The position numbers were made by a program, and so were the translations under genes. A DNA stretch of 64,000 nucleotides from Ideonella sp. MAG2 (GTDB lineage: Bacteria; Pseudomonadota; Gammaproteobacteria; Burkholderiales; Burkholderiaceae_C): NCBI GenBank assembly GCA_004359425.1, contig PTEU01000001.1:438929-502928 (forward strand), given 5' to 3'. Under the pieces are notes generated by a model. The model was not told the origin of the DNA, ran no database searches, and saw nothing but the letters and a program-made list of their open reading frames with translations. Of this stretch, positions 9,249 to 18,137 are shown in pieces. Position 1 is the first letter of the stretch, and each line of letters opens with the position of its first letter.

Positions 9249-9297
9249 AAGGGTATTGTGATGTAAATCTCGACACCGATAGCCTGCCAAAAGCCCT

Positions 9298-10143
9298 CTA
9301 TCGACCCAAACGGTTGCAGATTTCTAACGAAAGTGCTGACTGATTAAGTGTGTAGAAGTGAATTCCCGGAGCGCCGTCTGCAAGTAAGCGCTCGCACAAC
9401 CGAGTCACTACATCCAAGCCGAAAGCCCGCACAGAGGCTGCGTCGTCCATAAAGCCTTCCATTTTCAGTGCCACCCAGCGCGGAATCTCAATACCGTCGC
9501 GTTGGGCAAACTGAGCGATGCGTGCGTAGTTATGAATGGGCATGATGCCCGGCACGATAGGCGCTGTCACTCCCAACTTCCGCACTTCATCCACAAAATG
9601 AAAGTAAGCGTCCGGGTTGAAGAAGAACTGGGTGATGGCAGCGTTAGCGCCCGCCTTCATCTTCTCGGCAAAGTGCTGGAGGTCTCGTGCGGCATAGCGC
9701 TGCTGCGGGTGGTACTCGGGGTAGGCCGCCACTTCGATGTGCCAGTCTTCGCCCTGCGTCTCACGAATGAAGCGCACCAGCTCAGAGGCATAACGGAATT
9801 CACCAGCGACCGCTGTGCCGCTGGGCAAGTCGCCGCGCAGCGCCACCAAACGGTGGATACCCTGGGCGCGGTAGGTCTGCAAAATCTCGGCAATGCCTTC
9901 GCGGGTCGAGCCCACGCAAGACAGGTGCGGGGCGGCCTCGTAACCCAGGGTGGCGATGTCTTGCACCGTGGCCAGGGTCTTCTCGCGGGTGGCGCCGCCG
10001 GCGCCATAGGTCACGCTGAAGAACTCTGGGTTGACGACCGACAGGTCTTTCACCACGGTCTTGAGCTTCTCGCTGCCGACGGGCGTGTTGGGGGGGAAGA
10101 ACTCGAAGCTGATCGGCGCTTGTCGCTCACTCATGTCACTCAC
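9298..10143 (-). CDS. metF: 5,10-methylenetetrahydrofolate reductase
   Basis: A 281-residue FAD-dependent TIM-barrel enzyme that makes 5-methyl-THF for methionine synthesis. It opens ISFEFFPPNTPVGSEKL (catalytic Glu in the EFFPP motif). It continues with FFSVTYGAGGATREKTL, HLSCVGSTREGI, ALRGDLPSG and the FAD/folate region FFFNPDAYFHFVDEV. The ATG overlaps the tlyA stop by four bases. With ahcY upstream, this gives a methyl-cycle cluster (SAH recycling, methyltransferase, methyl-THF supply) that the SAH riboswitch before ahcY may influence as a unit. Confidence 0.96.
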   Translation of the reverse strand: MSDMSERQAPISFEFFPPNTPVGSEKLKTVVKDLSVVNPEFFSVTYGAGGATREKTLATVQDIATLGYEAAPHLSCVGSTREGIAEILQTYRAQGIHRLVALRGDLPSGTAVAGEFRYASELVRFIRETQGEDWHIEVAAYPEYHPQQRYAARDLQHFAEKMKAGANAAITQFFFNPDAYFHFVDEVRKLGVTAPIVPGIMPIHNYARIAQFAQRDGIEIPRWVALKMEGFMDDAASVRAFGLDVVTRLCERLLADGAPGIHFYTLNQSALSLEICNRLGR

Positions 10144-10910
10144 TCCTTGTCGAGTGCGGTGGGCACCGCCTCGATGAAAAATTCTTTATTGCCGTCGCCG
10201 CCCGTGATGGGGCTGTGGTGCCAGCCCACCACGCTGAGGTTCAAGCGCCCGCAGGCCTTGCGCAGCTTGGCTTCCACATGGCCGTAAGCGGCTTCGCTTT
10301 TGACCAAGCCACCACGGCCAATGTCCACCGGCTGCAGCTCAAACTGCGGTTTGACCAGCATCAGCAAGCGGCCGCCCGGGGCCAGCAAAGGCACCAAGGC
10401 GGGCAGCACCAGGGCCAGCGAGATGAAGGACAGGTCGCCGGTGATGATGTCAAAGCCCGTCGCCGGGGCATGCTCACCGAGATGGGCCGCTGTCAGCTCG
10501 CGGGCATTCAGGCCCTCAAAGCAGGCGACGCGGGGGTCGTCCCGCAAGCGCTGCACGACTTGGTCGTGGCCCACGTCCACCCCCACCACCTTGGCGCAGC
10601 CTTGGGCCAGCAGCACGTCAGTGAAGCCACCGGTGCTTTGGCCCACGTCCAAAGCGGTGAGGCCGCTCAAGGGCAGGTTCAGGCGGGCCAGAACGCCTTC
10701 GAGCTTCAGCCCGGCACGCGAGGCCCAGCGCAGCTCCGCGTCGTCGGTGACCTCCAGCGTGCAGTCGTCGGGCACCTGTTCGCCCGCCTTCTTGGGCAGC
10801 GTCCAGCCCTTAGGCCCCAGCCAGCGCACCGCGCCCTGCTCGATCAGCCGCTGGGCGGCCGACCGAGTGGGCGCCAGCCCCTGTTGGACCAGCAGTTGAT
10901 CTACTCGCAT
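10140..10910 (-). CDS. tlyA: TlyA-family rRNA methyltransferase (S4 + FtsJ-like)
   Basis: A 256-residue protein. The N-terminal S4 RNA-binding domain is residues 1-62 (MRVDQLLVQQGLAPTRSAAQ). A Rossmann methyltransferase domain follows, with the SAM motif TALDVGQSTGGFTDVLL, VVGVDVGHDQV, then DIITGDLSFISL and LLMLVKPQFE. TlyA proteins 2'-O-methylate rRNA cytidines; older annotation calls them haemolysins, which is not supported here. Coupled to metF by an ATGA overlap and about 165 bases downstream of ahcY. Confidence 0.9.
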   Translation of the reverse strand: MRVDQLLVQQGLAPTRSAAQRLIEQGAVRWLGPKGWTLPKKAGEQVPDDCTLEVTDDAELRWASRAGLKLEGVLARLNLPLSGLTALDVGQSTGGFTDVLLAQGCAKVVGVDVGHDQVVQRLRDDPRVACFEGLNARELTAAHLGEHAPATGFDIITGDLSFISLALVLPALVPLLAPGGRLLMLVKPQFELQPVDIGRGGLVKSEAAYGHVEAKLRKACGRLNLSVVGWHHSPITGGDGNKEFFIEAVPTALDKE

Positions 10911-11076
10911 GGTGATGATGTGTTGTGCTGACTTCGCCGCGTGGGCTGCCCTCTCGGGCGTCGCGAGCGGCCCTCAGGCTAGGCGGGCGGCGCGCAGGAA
11001 CCGGAACGACCTTTCTGGTCGTGAGGATTCCGAGCACCGACCAACAAAGCCTGTGGGTCGCGCAGTAGCCCGCCGC
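10911..11076 (-). other. Non-coding ahcY-tlyA spacer with an imperfect hairpin
   Basis: No gene is seen here. On the minus strand the spacer carries a hairpin of ACGACC, loop AGAAA, GGTCGT, extended by GGAA and TTCC after an internal loop (about 11008-11036). It has no T-run, so it is not a standard terminator. It may separate ahcY from tlyA-metF expression or be a small structured RNA. Confidence 0.35.
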
Positions 11077-12519
11077 TCAATAGCGGTAGGTGTCGGGCTT
11101 GTAGGGGCCGGTCTTGGCCACGCCGATGTAGGCGGCTTGTTCGTCGCTCAGCTCGGTCAACATCGCGCCGACCTTCTTCAGGTGCAGGCGAGCGACCTTC
11201 TCGTCCAAGATCTTGGGCAGCACATAGACCTGGCCGACTTGGTAGGCGTCAGGGCGGGTGAACAGCTCGATCTGGGCAATGGTCTGGTTAGCGAAGCTCG
11301 ACGACATCACAAAGCTGGGGTGGCCCGTGCCGCAGCCCAGGTTCACCAAGCGGCCCTTGGCCAGCAGGATGATGCGCTTGCCATCCGGGAAGATGACATG
11401 GTCGACCTGGGGCTTGATCTCTTCCCAGGTGTACTTTTCCAGCGAGGCGACATCGATTTCGTTGTCGAAGTGGCCGATGTTGCAGACGATGGCCTGGTCC
11501 TTCATGGCGGCCATGTGCTCGTGGCGGATCACGTCCTTGTTGCCGGTGGTGGTGACGAAGATGTCGGCCTTGTCCGCCGCGTACTCCATGGTCACGACCT
11601 TGTAGCCTTCCATGGCGGCCTGCAGGGCGTTGATGGGGTCGATCTCCGTCACCCACACTTGGGCGCTGAGCGCGCGCAGGGCTTGGGCCGAGCCCTTGCC
11701 CACGTCACCATAACCGGCGACCACGGCCACCTTGCCGGCAATCATCACGTCGGTGGCGCGCTTGATGCCGTCCACCAGCGATTCGCGGCAACCATAGAGG
11801 TTGTCAAATTTGCTCTTGGTCACCGAGTCGTTCACGTTGATGGCACGGAACAGCAGCTTGCCGGCGGCCGACATTTCCTTCAGGCGGTGCACGCCGGTGG
11901 TGGTTTCTTCGGTGACGCCGATGATCTCTTTGCTCTTGCGGGTGTACCAAGTGCCATCCACAGCCAGCTTGGCCTTGATCGCGGCAAACAGCTCGCGCTC
12001 TTCTTCGCTCTTGGGGTTGGCGATGACCGACAAATCCTTCTCGGCGCGCTGGCCCAGGTGCATCAGCAGCGTGGCGTCGCCGCCGTCGTCCAAGATCATG
12101 TTCGGGCCTTCGCCCGGCGTGCCCGCGGCGCCGAAGTCAAAGATGCGGTGGGTGTAGTCCCAGTAGTCCTTCAGCGACTCGCCCTTATAGGCAAACACTG
12201 GCGTGCCGGTGGCCACCAAGGCGGCGGCCGCATGGTCTTGGGTCGAGAAGATGTTGCACGACGCCCAGCGCACTTGCGCGCCCAAGGCCTGCAGGGTCTC
12301 CACCAGCACGGCGGTCTGGATGGTCATGTGCAGCGAGCCGGTAACGCGTGCGCCCTTGAGTGGCTGGCTGGCCGCGAACTCTTCGCGGATGGCCATCAGG
12401 CCGGGCATCTCGGTTTCGGCGATCTTGATCTCTTTGCGGCCCCAGGCGGCGAGGGTCAAGTCGGCGATGGCGTATTGGTCAGCGGCCAACAGTTGGCCAG
12501 GGGTGGTTGCAGCGTTCAT
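11077..12519 (-). CDS. ahcY: Adenosylhomocysteinase (SAH hydrolase)
   Basis: A 480-residue NAD-dependent cytosolic enzyme that splits S-adenosylhomocysteine to adenosine and homocysteine, removing methyltransferase product inhibition. Motifs include [36 protein letters not shown], the NAD-binding [16 protein letters not shown], and the conserved C-terminus [12 protein letters not shown]. The start is ATG at 12519, with GGAG seven to eight bases upstream; an in-frame ATG at 12543 lacks family support. An SAH riboswitch lies about 95 bases upstream, so expression should rise with SAH. Confidence 0.97.
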   Translation of the reverse strand: MNAATTPGQLLAADQYAIADLTLAAWGRKEIKIAETEMPGLMAIREEFAASQPLKGARVTGSLHMTIQTAVLVETLQALGAQVRWASCNIFSTQDHAAAALVATGTPVFAYKGESLKDYWDYTHRIFDFGAAGTPGEGPNMILDDGGDATLLMHLGQRAEKDLSVIANPKSEEERELFAAIKAKLAVDGTWYTRKSKEIIGVTEETTTGVHRLKEMSAAGKLLFRAINVNDSVTKSKFDNLYGCRESLVDGIKRATDVMIAGKVAVVAGYGDVGKGSAQALRALSAQVWVTEIDPINALQAAMEGYKVVTMEYAADKADIFVTTTGNKDVIRHEHMAAMKDQAIVCNIGHFDNEIDVASLEKYTWEEIKPQVDHVIFPDGKRIILLAKGRLVNLGCGTGHPSFVMSSSFANQTIAQIELFTRPDAYQVGQVYVLPKILDEKVARLHLKKVGAMLTELSDEQAAYIGVAKTGPYKPDTYRY

Positions 12520-12614
12520 GGGCAAAGACTCCGTGGGGTTCAACAGGAATCCCGCAAATCTCTTCTGAACGCGGCTGGCATCAGACGCGACCCACCCACG
12601 GCCAGAAAATGAAT

Positions 12615-12718
12615 GCGGGTGAGCGCCGTTGCCAAATCAGTGCTGGGCACTGGCTTGATGTGTTCGAGCCTGGGGCCTCACACCGCAGTGGGCGGGCCTC
12701 GCAACGCTCCTCGAACAA
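12615..12718 (-). promoter_or_regulatory. SAH riboswitch upstream of ahcY
   Basis: The minus-strand RNA matches the SAH riboswitch layout. A 5' arm TTCGAGGAGCGTTGC pairs with CGGCGCTCAC (GAGCG/CGCTC) and TTGC/GCAA. The opening TTCGAG pairs with CTCGAA in CCAGGCTCGAA to give the pseudoknot. A CAGTGC/GCACTG hairpin sits between them. Known members sit before ahcY in beta- and gammaproteobacteria and turn expression on when SAH binds. Its position here fits exactly. I saw the pairings directly; ligand response is inferred from the family. Confidence 0.9.
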
Positions 12719-12798
12719 GGGCAGAAGTGTATATCGGCCGCACAAACCCGCGCTTAAGCGCAGGGCATGTGCGGCCGTTGGGGTGCGGGGGCTAAGGC

Positions 12799-15027
12799 TT
12801 AGACGCCGACAGCACCGCTGTCTTTGCGGGTCACCACCACTGTGGCCGAGCGGGGGCGGGCCTTAGAGGCGCTGTCCGTCTGAGAGGCCGGCCAAGCGCT
12901 GGTGGGGCTGGCCAAGCTGCCGTCTTCACCCGGATGCTGCACATTCACGAACAAGGTCTTGCCATCGGGGGTGACGGCAATGCCGGTGATCTCGCAATCC
13001 TTGGGGCCGACCAAGAAGCGGCGCACCGTGGCATCGGTGGCATTCGCACCCTTGATGGTGGCGGTGCCACCCGCCGCCGTGGCCGCGCCACCATCACCCA
13101 CCTTGCCGGGCACAGCGGCCAGCATCATGCAGTTGGTGACATCGGTGTAGGCCCCGTCGTCGGTCTGGATCCACAGCAGGCCGCGCGGGTCAAAGTAGAG
13201 GCCGTCGGGGCTAGAGAAGTCGTTGTTGGCGGTCAGGCCGGACAAGTTGACATCGGTTGCCGCGTCGGCCTGGGCACCAAAAAGGTAGATGTCCCAGGCA
13301 AAGCTGGTGGCGGCCCCATTGCTGGCCGCCTCGCGCCAGCGAATGATGTGGCCGTTGGGGTTGCCTTTGGAGACCGTGGAGACAGGCGGCGTTTTGCTGT
13401 CGTCGGTCTTGGTGTCGCTGTAATAGCGTGGGTTGGCAGCATCCGGCTTGAGCTGGCTGCCCGTGGGTGTGGCCGTCGGGTCCACGCGGTTGGAGTTGTT
13501 GGTGAGCGTCATATAGGCCTCACCGTTCAGCGGGTTCACCGCACCCCACTCTGGGCGGTCCATCTTGGTGGCACCCAAAAAGTCACCCGCCAAGCGCGCG
13601 TGGGTCACCACGTCGGCTTGGTCCGCAAACGGGTAGGTGGTGTTGCTGGCGTCCAGGCCGTTCTTGCCGTGGGTCAACTCCAGCCACTGGCCGCTGCCGT
13701 CAGCATTGAACTTGGCCACATACAGCGTGCCTTCGTCCAGGTACTTGGCACCTGCCGCCATGCCGCCGTTCACATCTGCCGCGCTCCACAGGGCTTTGGA
13801 GACAAACTTGTAGATGTATTCGTTACGCGCATCGTCGCCCATGTAGATGACGATGGGCTGGCCCACCACGGCGGGCGCGGGCCAAGCGCCTTCATGGTTG
13901 AAGCGGCCCAGCGCACTGCGCTTGGCAGGCACGGAGTCGGGGTTGAACGGGTCGATCTCCACGACCCAGCCAAAGGTGTTGATGGTGTTGCGATAGTCCT
14001 GCGTGGCGTCTGCGCCAGTGACTGAAGAGGTCCAGCGGGCGAAGAGGTCGTCAGTCCCAGCAGTGTCCCACTTGTAGGGGCTGACGCGCCCTTGGGTCAG
14101 GCCATAGCGCTTCAGGGCCACCACTTCGGCGGCGCTGCGCAGCGCGTCATCGCCCACGGCCCGGCTGATCACGTTGAGGAAATTCTCTTCGCAGGTCAGG
14201 TAGGTGCCCCAAGGGGTGTAGCCATTGGCGCAGTTGTTGTTGGTGCCGCGCGTCTGGCGGCCAGTGGCCGAAAAGCGCGTCTGCATCAAGCGGCTGCCAC
14301 GCGCTGGGCCGGTGATGTCCATCACCGTGGCCGAGGTGATCCGGCGGTTGAAACGCGAGCCGCGCACCATCGCCATGTCCATGCTGCCGCTCTTGCGCTG
14401 CACCTCCGCCACGCTCACGCCGTGGGCGTAGATTTCTTTCTCCACTTCGCTGGCAATGCGGGTGCTGCCAGCCGTCAAGCCGTTGGGGTGCAGGCTGTAG
14501 GGGCCCACCACATACTCGTGGTTCACACACAGCAAACCACGGTCCGAGCGGTCGGCTTGGTATTTGCCCGCCTCGCTAAGGCCAAAGTAGTACATGCCGT
14601 CATGGCCACAGCCGATGCGGCGGTTGTAGCTGTCGGCCGTTTCGGTGCCGTCATTGGCCCAGGTCGCATCGCCCCAGTGCAGAGGGTCGCCCAAGGCGTG
14701 CAAGATGCTGGCTTGGTAGCCTTCGGGCACCGTGACCACGTCGTTCTTGTTCTTGGCAACGGCGCTAAAGCCCAGGGCCAGGGGCTTGGCCGCAGGGGGC
14801 GCGGGGGTGGGGTCATCGCCACCACCGCAGGCGCTCAAACTCAGGCCGCCCAGCAAGGTGGCAGCGGCGACGCTGACACCGCCCTTCAAGGCTTGGCGGC
14901 GGCTCACCATGGCCGCCACCAGTTCATTCATGTGGGGGTTGGCGCTGGGGTTGACGATCTCGTTGTCGTCGTAGTTGTTTTCAGCGAAGGAGTGGGCTTT
15001 TTGAAGTGTGTCCATGTCAGTGTCCAT
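12799..15027 (-). CDS. phoX: PhoX-family alkaline phosphatase, Tat-exported
   Basis: A 742-residue protein of the PhoX/DUF839 family, calcium/iron-dependent phosphatases exported folded through Tat to release phosphate from organic esters. A twin-arginine signal is at residues 42-70 (SRRQALKGG then a hydrophobic Ala/Leu stretch and SACGGG). The body has GYQASILHALGDPLHW, CVNHEYVV, PWGTYLTCEENFLN, FNHEGAWPAP and SSPDGLYFDPRGLLWIQTD, conserved metal-site and propeller segments. An upstream array of three Pho half-sites indicates PhoB control. Start ATG 15027 or 15015. Confidence 0.93.
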   Translation of the reverse strand: MDTDMDTLQKAHSFAENNYDDNEIVNPSANPHMNELVAAMVSRRQALKGGVSVAAATLLGGLSLSACGGGDDPTPAPPAAKPLALGFSAVAKNKNDVVTVPEGYQASILHALGDPLHWGDATWANDGTETADSYNRRIGCGHDGMYYFGLSEAGKYQADRSDRGLLCVNHEYVVGPYSLHPNGLTAGSTRIASEVEKEIYAHGVSVAEVQRKSGSMDMAMVRGSRFNRRITSATVMDITGPARGSRLMQTRFSATGRQTRGTNNNCANGYTPWGTYLTCEENFLNVISRAVGDDALRSAAEVVALKRYGLTQGRVSPYKWDTAGTDDLFARWTSSVTGADATQDYRNTINTFGWVVEIDPFNPDSVPAKRSALGRFNHEGAWPAPAVVGQPIVIYMGDDARNEYIYKFVSKALWSAADVNGGMAAGAKYLDEGTLYVAKFNADGSGQWLELTHGKNGLDASNTTYPFADQADVVTHARLAGDFLGATKMDRPEWGAVNPLNGEAYMTLTNNSNRVDPTATPTGSQLKPDAANPRYYSDTKTDDSKTPPVSTVSKGNPNGHIIRWREAASNGAATSFAWDIYLFGAQADAATDVNLSGLTANNDFSSPDGLYFDPRGLLWIQTDDGAYTDVTNCMMLAAVPGKVGDGGAATAAGGTATIKGANATDATVRRFLVGPKDCEITGIAVTPDGKTLFVNVQHPGEDGSLASPTSAWPASQTDSASKARPRSATVVVTRKDSGAVGV

Positions 15028-15073
15028 CAGGTGAGGGGATCACTGCATTCTTCAAAGCCCGTGTGGCCGTGGC

Positions 15074-15102
15074 GTGACGGCGAGGTGACAGTTTGGTGAC
15101 GG
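15074..15102 (-). promoter_or_regulatory. Pho box, three half-sites, upstream of phoX
   Basis: On the minus strand three 7-bp half-sites CCGTCAC, CTGTCAC and CCGTCAC start exactly 11 bp apart (plus-strand starts 15096, 15085, 15074), each separated by 4 bp. This is the spacing and near-consensus (CTGTCAT) of PhoB binding sites. The array ends 47 bases before the phoX start, so phosphate starvation should induce phoX. Confidence 0.82.
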
Positions 15103-15110
15103 AGCCGGTG

Positions 15111-15593
15111 TCATCTGTCTGACTTGCCGCGCTTGTACGGGTCTTTCAAACCCAGCCCCAGCATGATCTCGGTCTCGCGGGCTTCCATGGCCTCGGCTTC
15201 GGCCTCATCGTCTTCATGGTCCCAGCCTTGGGCATGCAGCGTGCCATGCACCAGCAAGTGCATGTAATGGTCGGCCACGCTGATGCGCATCTGCTTGGCT
15301 TCGGCCTCCACAATGGGCGCGCACAGCACCAAATCGGCCATCACCACCGGCTCATGGCTGTAGTCGAAGGTCAGCACATTGGTCGGGTAGTCTTTGCCCC
15401 GAAATTCACTGTTCAGGGCTTGGCCTTCGACCTCGTCGACGATGCGCACCGTGATCTCGCCCGGCGCCTCCAGCGCATGGCGGATGGCGCGCGCCACTTT
15501 GTGCCGCGGCAGCAGGCTACGGTGTCGGCTGTCGGCAAACTGGAGCGAGAGGGTCAAGGGATGCAGGGGGGAGCTCATGGCGCAGGGGCTCAC
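15111..15593 (-). CDS. ybeY: rRNA maturation endoribonuclease YbeY
   Basis: A 160-residue (GTG at 15593) or 155-residue (ATG at 15578) zinc-dependent RNase for rRNA 3'-end maturation and ribosome quality control. The three-His zinc site H-x3-H-x5-H is seen in [16 protein letters not shown]. The conserved [18 protein letters not shown] precedes it. It directly follows phoH/ybeZ, with the GTG start abutting its stop, the usual ybeZ-ybeY order. Confidence 0.95.
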   Translation of the reverse strand: MSPCAMSSPLHPLTLSLQFADSRHRSLLPRHKVARAIRHALEAPGEITVRIVDEVEGQALNSEFRGKDYPTNVLTFDYSHEPVVMADLVLCAPIVEAEAKQMRISVADHYMHLLVHGTLHAQGWDHEDDEAEAEAMEARETEIMLGLGLKDPYKRGKSDR

Positions 15594-16589
15594 TTAGCGG
15601 TTGTCGGAGGGGCGGTCGGGCGGGCGCTGGGCATCGGCCTGCTGATGGGCCTCATAGGCCTCGACGATGCGTGCCACCAGCGGGTGGCGCACCACATCGG
15701 CACTCGTGAAGCGGGTCATGGCAATGCCCTTCACGTCGCGCAGCACTTGCGCAGCATCGACCAGGCCGCTCTTCATGCCACGCGGCAAATCGATCTGGCT
15801 CACATCGCCGGTGATGACGGCCTTGGCACCAAAGCCGATGCGGGTCAGGAACATCTTCATTTGCTCGGGCGTGGTGTTCTGGGCCTCGTCCAAGATGACA
15901 AAAGCATGGTTCAGCGTGCGGCCGCGCATAAAGGCCAGGGGGGCAATTTCCAGCGTGCCTTTTTCAAAGGCCTTGGTGACGCGGTCAAAGCCCATCAGGT
16001 CGTAGAGCGCGTCGTAAAGCGGACGAAGATAGGGGTCGACTTTCTGCGTTAAGTCGCCGGGCAAAAAGCCCAGGCGCTCACCGGCCTCCACGGCGGGGCG
16101 GGTCAGGATGATGCGCTGCACGCCGCTGCGCTCTAGTGCATCAACCGCGCAGGCGACCGCCAAAAAGGTTTTGCCCGTGCCCGCAGGGCCAATGCCAAAA
16201 GTGATGTCATGCGACAAGATCTGCCGCAGGTATTGCATTTGGTTGGGCGTGCGGCCGGTCAGGTCGGCGCGGCGGGTGTGCAGCACGATCTCGTTGTCGC
16301 CCACCACCCGCGCAGAGACGGCCGGGCCGTGGCCGCGCCGCAGGTCATCCAAGGCCAGTTGGAACAGCTCGGGCTTCAGGGGCTTGGCGGCCCGCTCATA
16401 CAGAGAGGTCAACAGCGCTTGCACGGCCTCGGCGTCACGCTTAGAGCCTTCGATGCGGAACTCCGACTGGCGATGCTGGATGCTGACGGGCAACACCTCT
16501 TCAATAGCGCGCAGGTGTGCGTCCACAGGGCCGCACAAATGGCCCAGGCGGCTGTTGTCCAAGGGTTCGAAGTGATGCTTCAAGATCAT
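15594..16589 (-). CDS. ybeZ: PhoH-like ATPase (YbeZ)
   Basis: A 331-residue P-loop ATPase that partners YbeY in RNA metabolism. Visible are the Walker A FGIGPAGTGKTFLAVA, Walker B HAFVILDEAQNTTPEQMKMF, and TRIGFGAKAVITGDVSQIDL. The start at 16589 (MILKHHFEPLDNSRL) matches the conserved family N-terminus; earlier in-frame codons do not. The name PhoH is historical and does not by itself imply Pho control. Confidence 0.95.
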   Translation of the reverse strand: MILKHHFEPLDNSRLGHLCGPVDAHLRAIEEVLPVSIQHRQSEFRIEGSKRDAEAVQALLTSLYERAAKPLKPELFQLALDDLRRGHGPAVSARVVGDNEIVLHTRRADLTGRTPNQMQYLRQILSHDITFGIGPAGTGKTFLAVACAVDALERSGVQRIILTRPAVEAGERLGFLPGDLTQKVDPYLRPLYDALYDLMGFDRVTKAFEKGTLEIAPLAFMRGRTLNHAFVILDEAQNTTPEQMKMFLTRIGFGAKAVITGDVSQIDLPRGMKSGLVDAAQVLRDVKGIAMTRFTSADVVRHPLVARIVEAYEAHQQADAQRPPDRPSDNR

Positions 16590-16752
16590 GGTGCGATTGT
16601 CGACGATGCCGTCTCGGCTGCGACGGCGGACTTCGCATTGGGGGGGGAGCACACTGATCCTATCGTTAACACTAGTGACAGGGGGTGGGCAGGCGTGCCT
16701 ACTTTGAGTCGGCGCTTTTGCCAACACTTATTCACCACATCAGGAGCAGAAA

Positions 16753-17475
16753 ATGTCGCTATTTGTCACAAGTTCTCGTTTTCTTTCTGGACGCACTGCC
16801 GCTTTGGCCTTGGCCGCTGGCTTGGCTTTGATGAGCAGTGGTTTGGCAAAGGCGGCGGGGCCGGTGCGCAGCACTGCTGCGGCAGGGGTTATGGGGCAGG
16901 CGAGCAAGGCTGTCAGCCAAAGCCCGTATGTGGTGTTGTACGACCAGAATGACAACGATGCTGGAAGTGGCTTCACCTCCCAGAATTTCGAGGCTGATTT
17001 CGATGCCTTTGACAACCAGGCGGCGGACGACTTTGTGGTGCCTGCTGGGGTGAAGTGGACCGTGAAGGAACTGGTCGTCACGGGGGCCTATTTCAACGGG
17101 ACAGGCCTGATGCCGTCGGTCAATGTCACCTTCTACAAGAGCAAGGGCGGCAAGCCCGGGGCTGTCAAAGCTGACTTCCCGGCCGTGGTGCCGGTGGACA
17201 ACGGGACCGGCTCGCTGGTGATCACCCTGCCCGCCAAGCTGAGCTTGAAGCCGGGCAGCTATTGGGTCTCTGTGCAGGCGAATATGGACTTCTCTGCCGG
17301 AGGCCAGTGGGCCTGGCAGGGGCGTTCGGTTCAAGCCAACAACCCTGCGCAGTGGCAAAACCCTGGGGACGGCTTTGGTTCGGGCTGCACCACCTATGGG
17401 GATATGAGCACCTGCTTGGGTGTCTCGGTGCCTGACTTCATGTTCTCACTCAACGGCGTCTCTAAGCCTCTGTAA
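16753..17475 (+). CDS. Secreted protein of unknown function
   Basis: A 240-residue protein with a signal peptide (about residues 1-36, ending GLAKAA). The body is beta-rich: YVVLYDQNDNDAGSGF, ADDFVVPAGVKWTVKELVV, PGSYWVSVQANM, QWAWQGR. Such 'QAADDFVVP' proteins occur in exported beta-sandwich families, but I do not recognise a function. Two cysteines near the C-terminus could form a disulfide. A good ribosome binding site (CAGGAG, 6 bases before ATG) supports the start. It stands alone between phoH and ruvA. Confidence 0.8.
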   Translation: MSLFVTSSRFLSGRTAALALAAGLALMSSGLAKAAGPVRSTAAAGVMGQASKAVSQSPYVVLYDQNDNDAGSGFTSQNFEADFDAFDNQAADDFVVPAGVKWTVKELVVTGAYFNGTGLMPSVNVTFYKSKGGKPGAVKADFPAVVPVDNGTGSLVITLPAKLSLKPGSYWVSVQANMDFSAGGQWAWQGRSVQANNPAQWQNPGDGFGSGCTTYGDMSTCLGVSVPDFMFSLNGVSKPL

Positions 17476-17520
17476 CGGCAGATAGGCCAGTGGCTGTCAG
17501 GCGGGGCGGGTGTCTCGCCT

Positions 17521-17526
17521 GATAAT
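17521..17526 (+). promoter_or_regulatory. -10 element of ruvA, leaderless type
   Basis: GATAAT ends exactly 6 bases before the ruvA ATG, so transcription should begin at or beside the start codon. No Shine-Dalgarno sequence is present. The same layout recurs at ruvB, hemJ, the ferredoxin and lipB. Confidence 0.65.
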
Positions 17527-17532
17527 CAGTGG

Positions 17533-18108
17533 ATGATCGGACGACTCACGGGGCTCATCGCGGAAAAGACCCCTCCGCAAGTGCTGCTCGATGTGGGCGG
17601 TGTGGGCTATGACGTGGACGTGCCCATGAGCACGTTCTACAACCTGCCGGCCTTGGGCGAGCGGGTCACCTTGCTGATCCACGAGGTGATCCGTGAGGAC
17701 GCCCACCTCTTATTCGGCTTTGCGACAGCGGCCGAGCGCGCCACCTTCCGAGAGGTGCTCAAAGTCTCGGGCGTGGGGCCGCGCACGGCGCTGTCGATTT
17801 TGTCGGGCCTGTCGGTCACGGAGTTGGCGCAGGCTGTCTCGCGCCAAGAGGGCGGGCGGCTGCAAAAAGTGCCGGGCATCGGCAAGAAAACCGCCGAGCG
17901 CTTGCTGCTGGAGCTCAAGGGCAAGCTGGGGCCTGATTTGGGCCTGCCGGCGGGCGGAGCGGTCGTCAGCGACAACCAGGCCGATATCGTCCAAGCCTTG
18001 ATGGCCTTGGGCTACAACGAAAAAGACGCGGCGGCCGCTTTGAAGAAGCTGCCGCCGGATGTGGGGGTCAGTGAGGGCATTAAGCTGGCGCTGAAGTCGC
18101 TGGCCTGA
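17533..18108 (+). CDS. ruvA: Holliday junction branch migration protein RuvA
   Basis: A 191-residue protein that binds Holliday junctions as a tetramer and loads the RuvB motor. The N-terminal OB domain is [34 protein letters not shown]. Tandem helix-hairpin-helix motifs are [18 protein letters not shown] and [19 protein letters not shown]. The C-terminal RuvB-binding three-helix domain is [20 protein letters not shown]. Unusually, its partner ruvB is about 15 kb away, beyond the copper block. Confidence 0.97.
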   Translation: MIGRLTGLIAEKTPPQVLLDVGGVGYDVDVPMSTFYNLPALGERVTLLIHEVIREDAHLLFGFATAAERATFREVLKVSGVGPRTALSILSGLSVTELAQAVSRQEGGRLQKVPGIGKKTAERLLLELKGKLGPDLGLPAGGAVVSDNQADIVQALMALGYNEKDAAAALKKLPPDVGVSEGIKLALKSLA

Positions 18109-18116
18109 ATGCCCCG

Positions 18117-18137
18117 GCGAGGGCACCTCGCTTATTT
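18117..18137 (+). terminator. Probable terminator after ruvA
   Basis: GCGAGG, loop GCA, CCTCGC followed by TTATTT, immediately downstream of the ruvA stop and touching the 3' end of the convergent PCu(A)C gene. The T-tract is short, so the strength is uncertain. Confidence 0.5.

Noticed and set aside
10140-10910. Haemolysin annotation for TlyA
   Set aside because: S4 plus FtsJ-like methyltransferase motifs indicate rRNA methylation; no pore-forming feature is visible.
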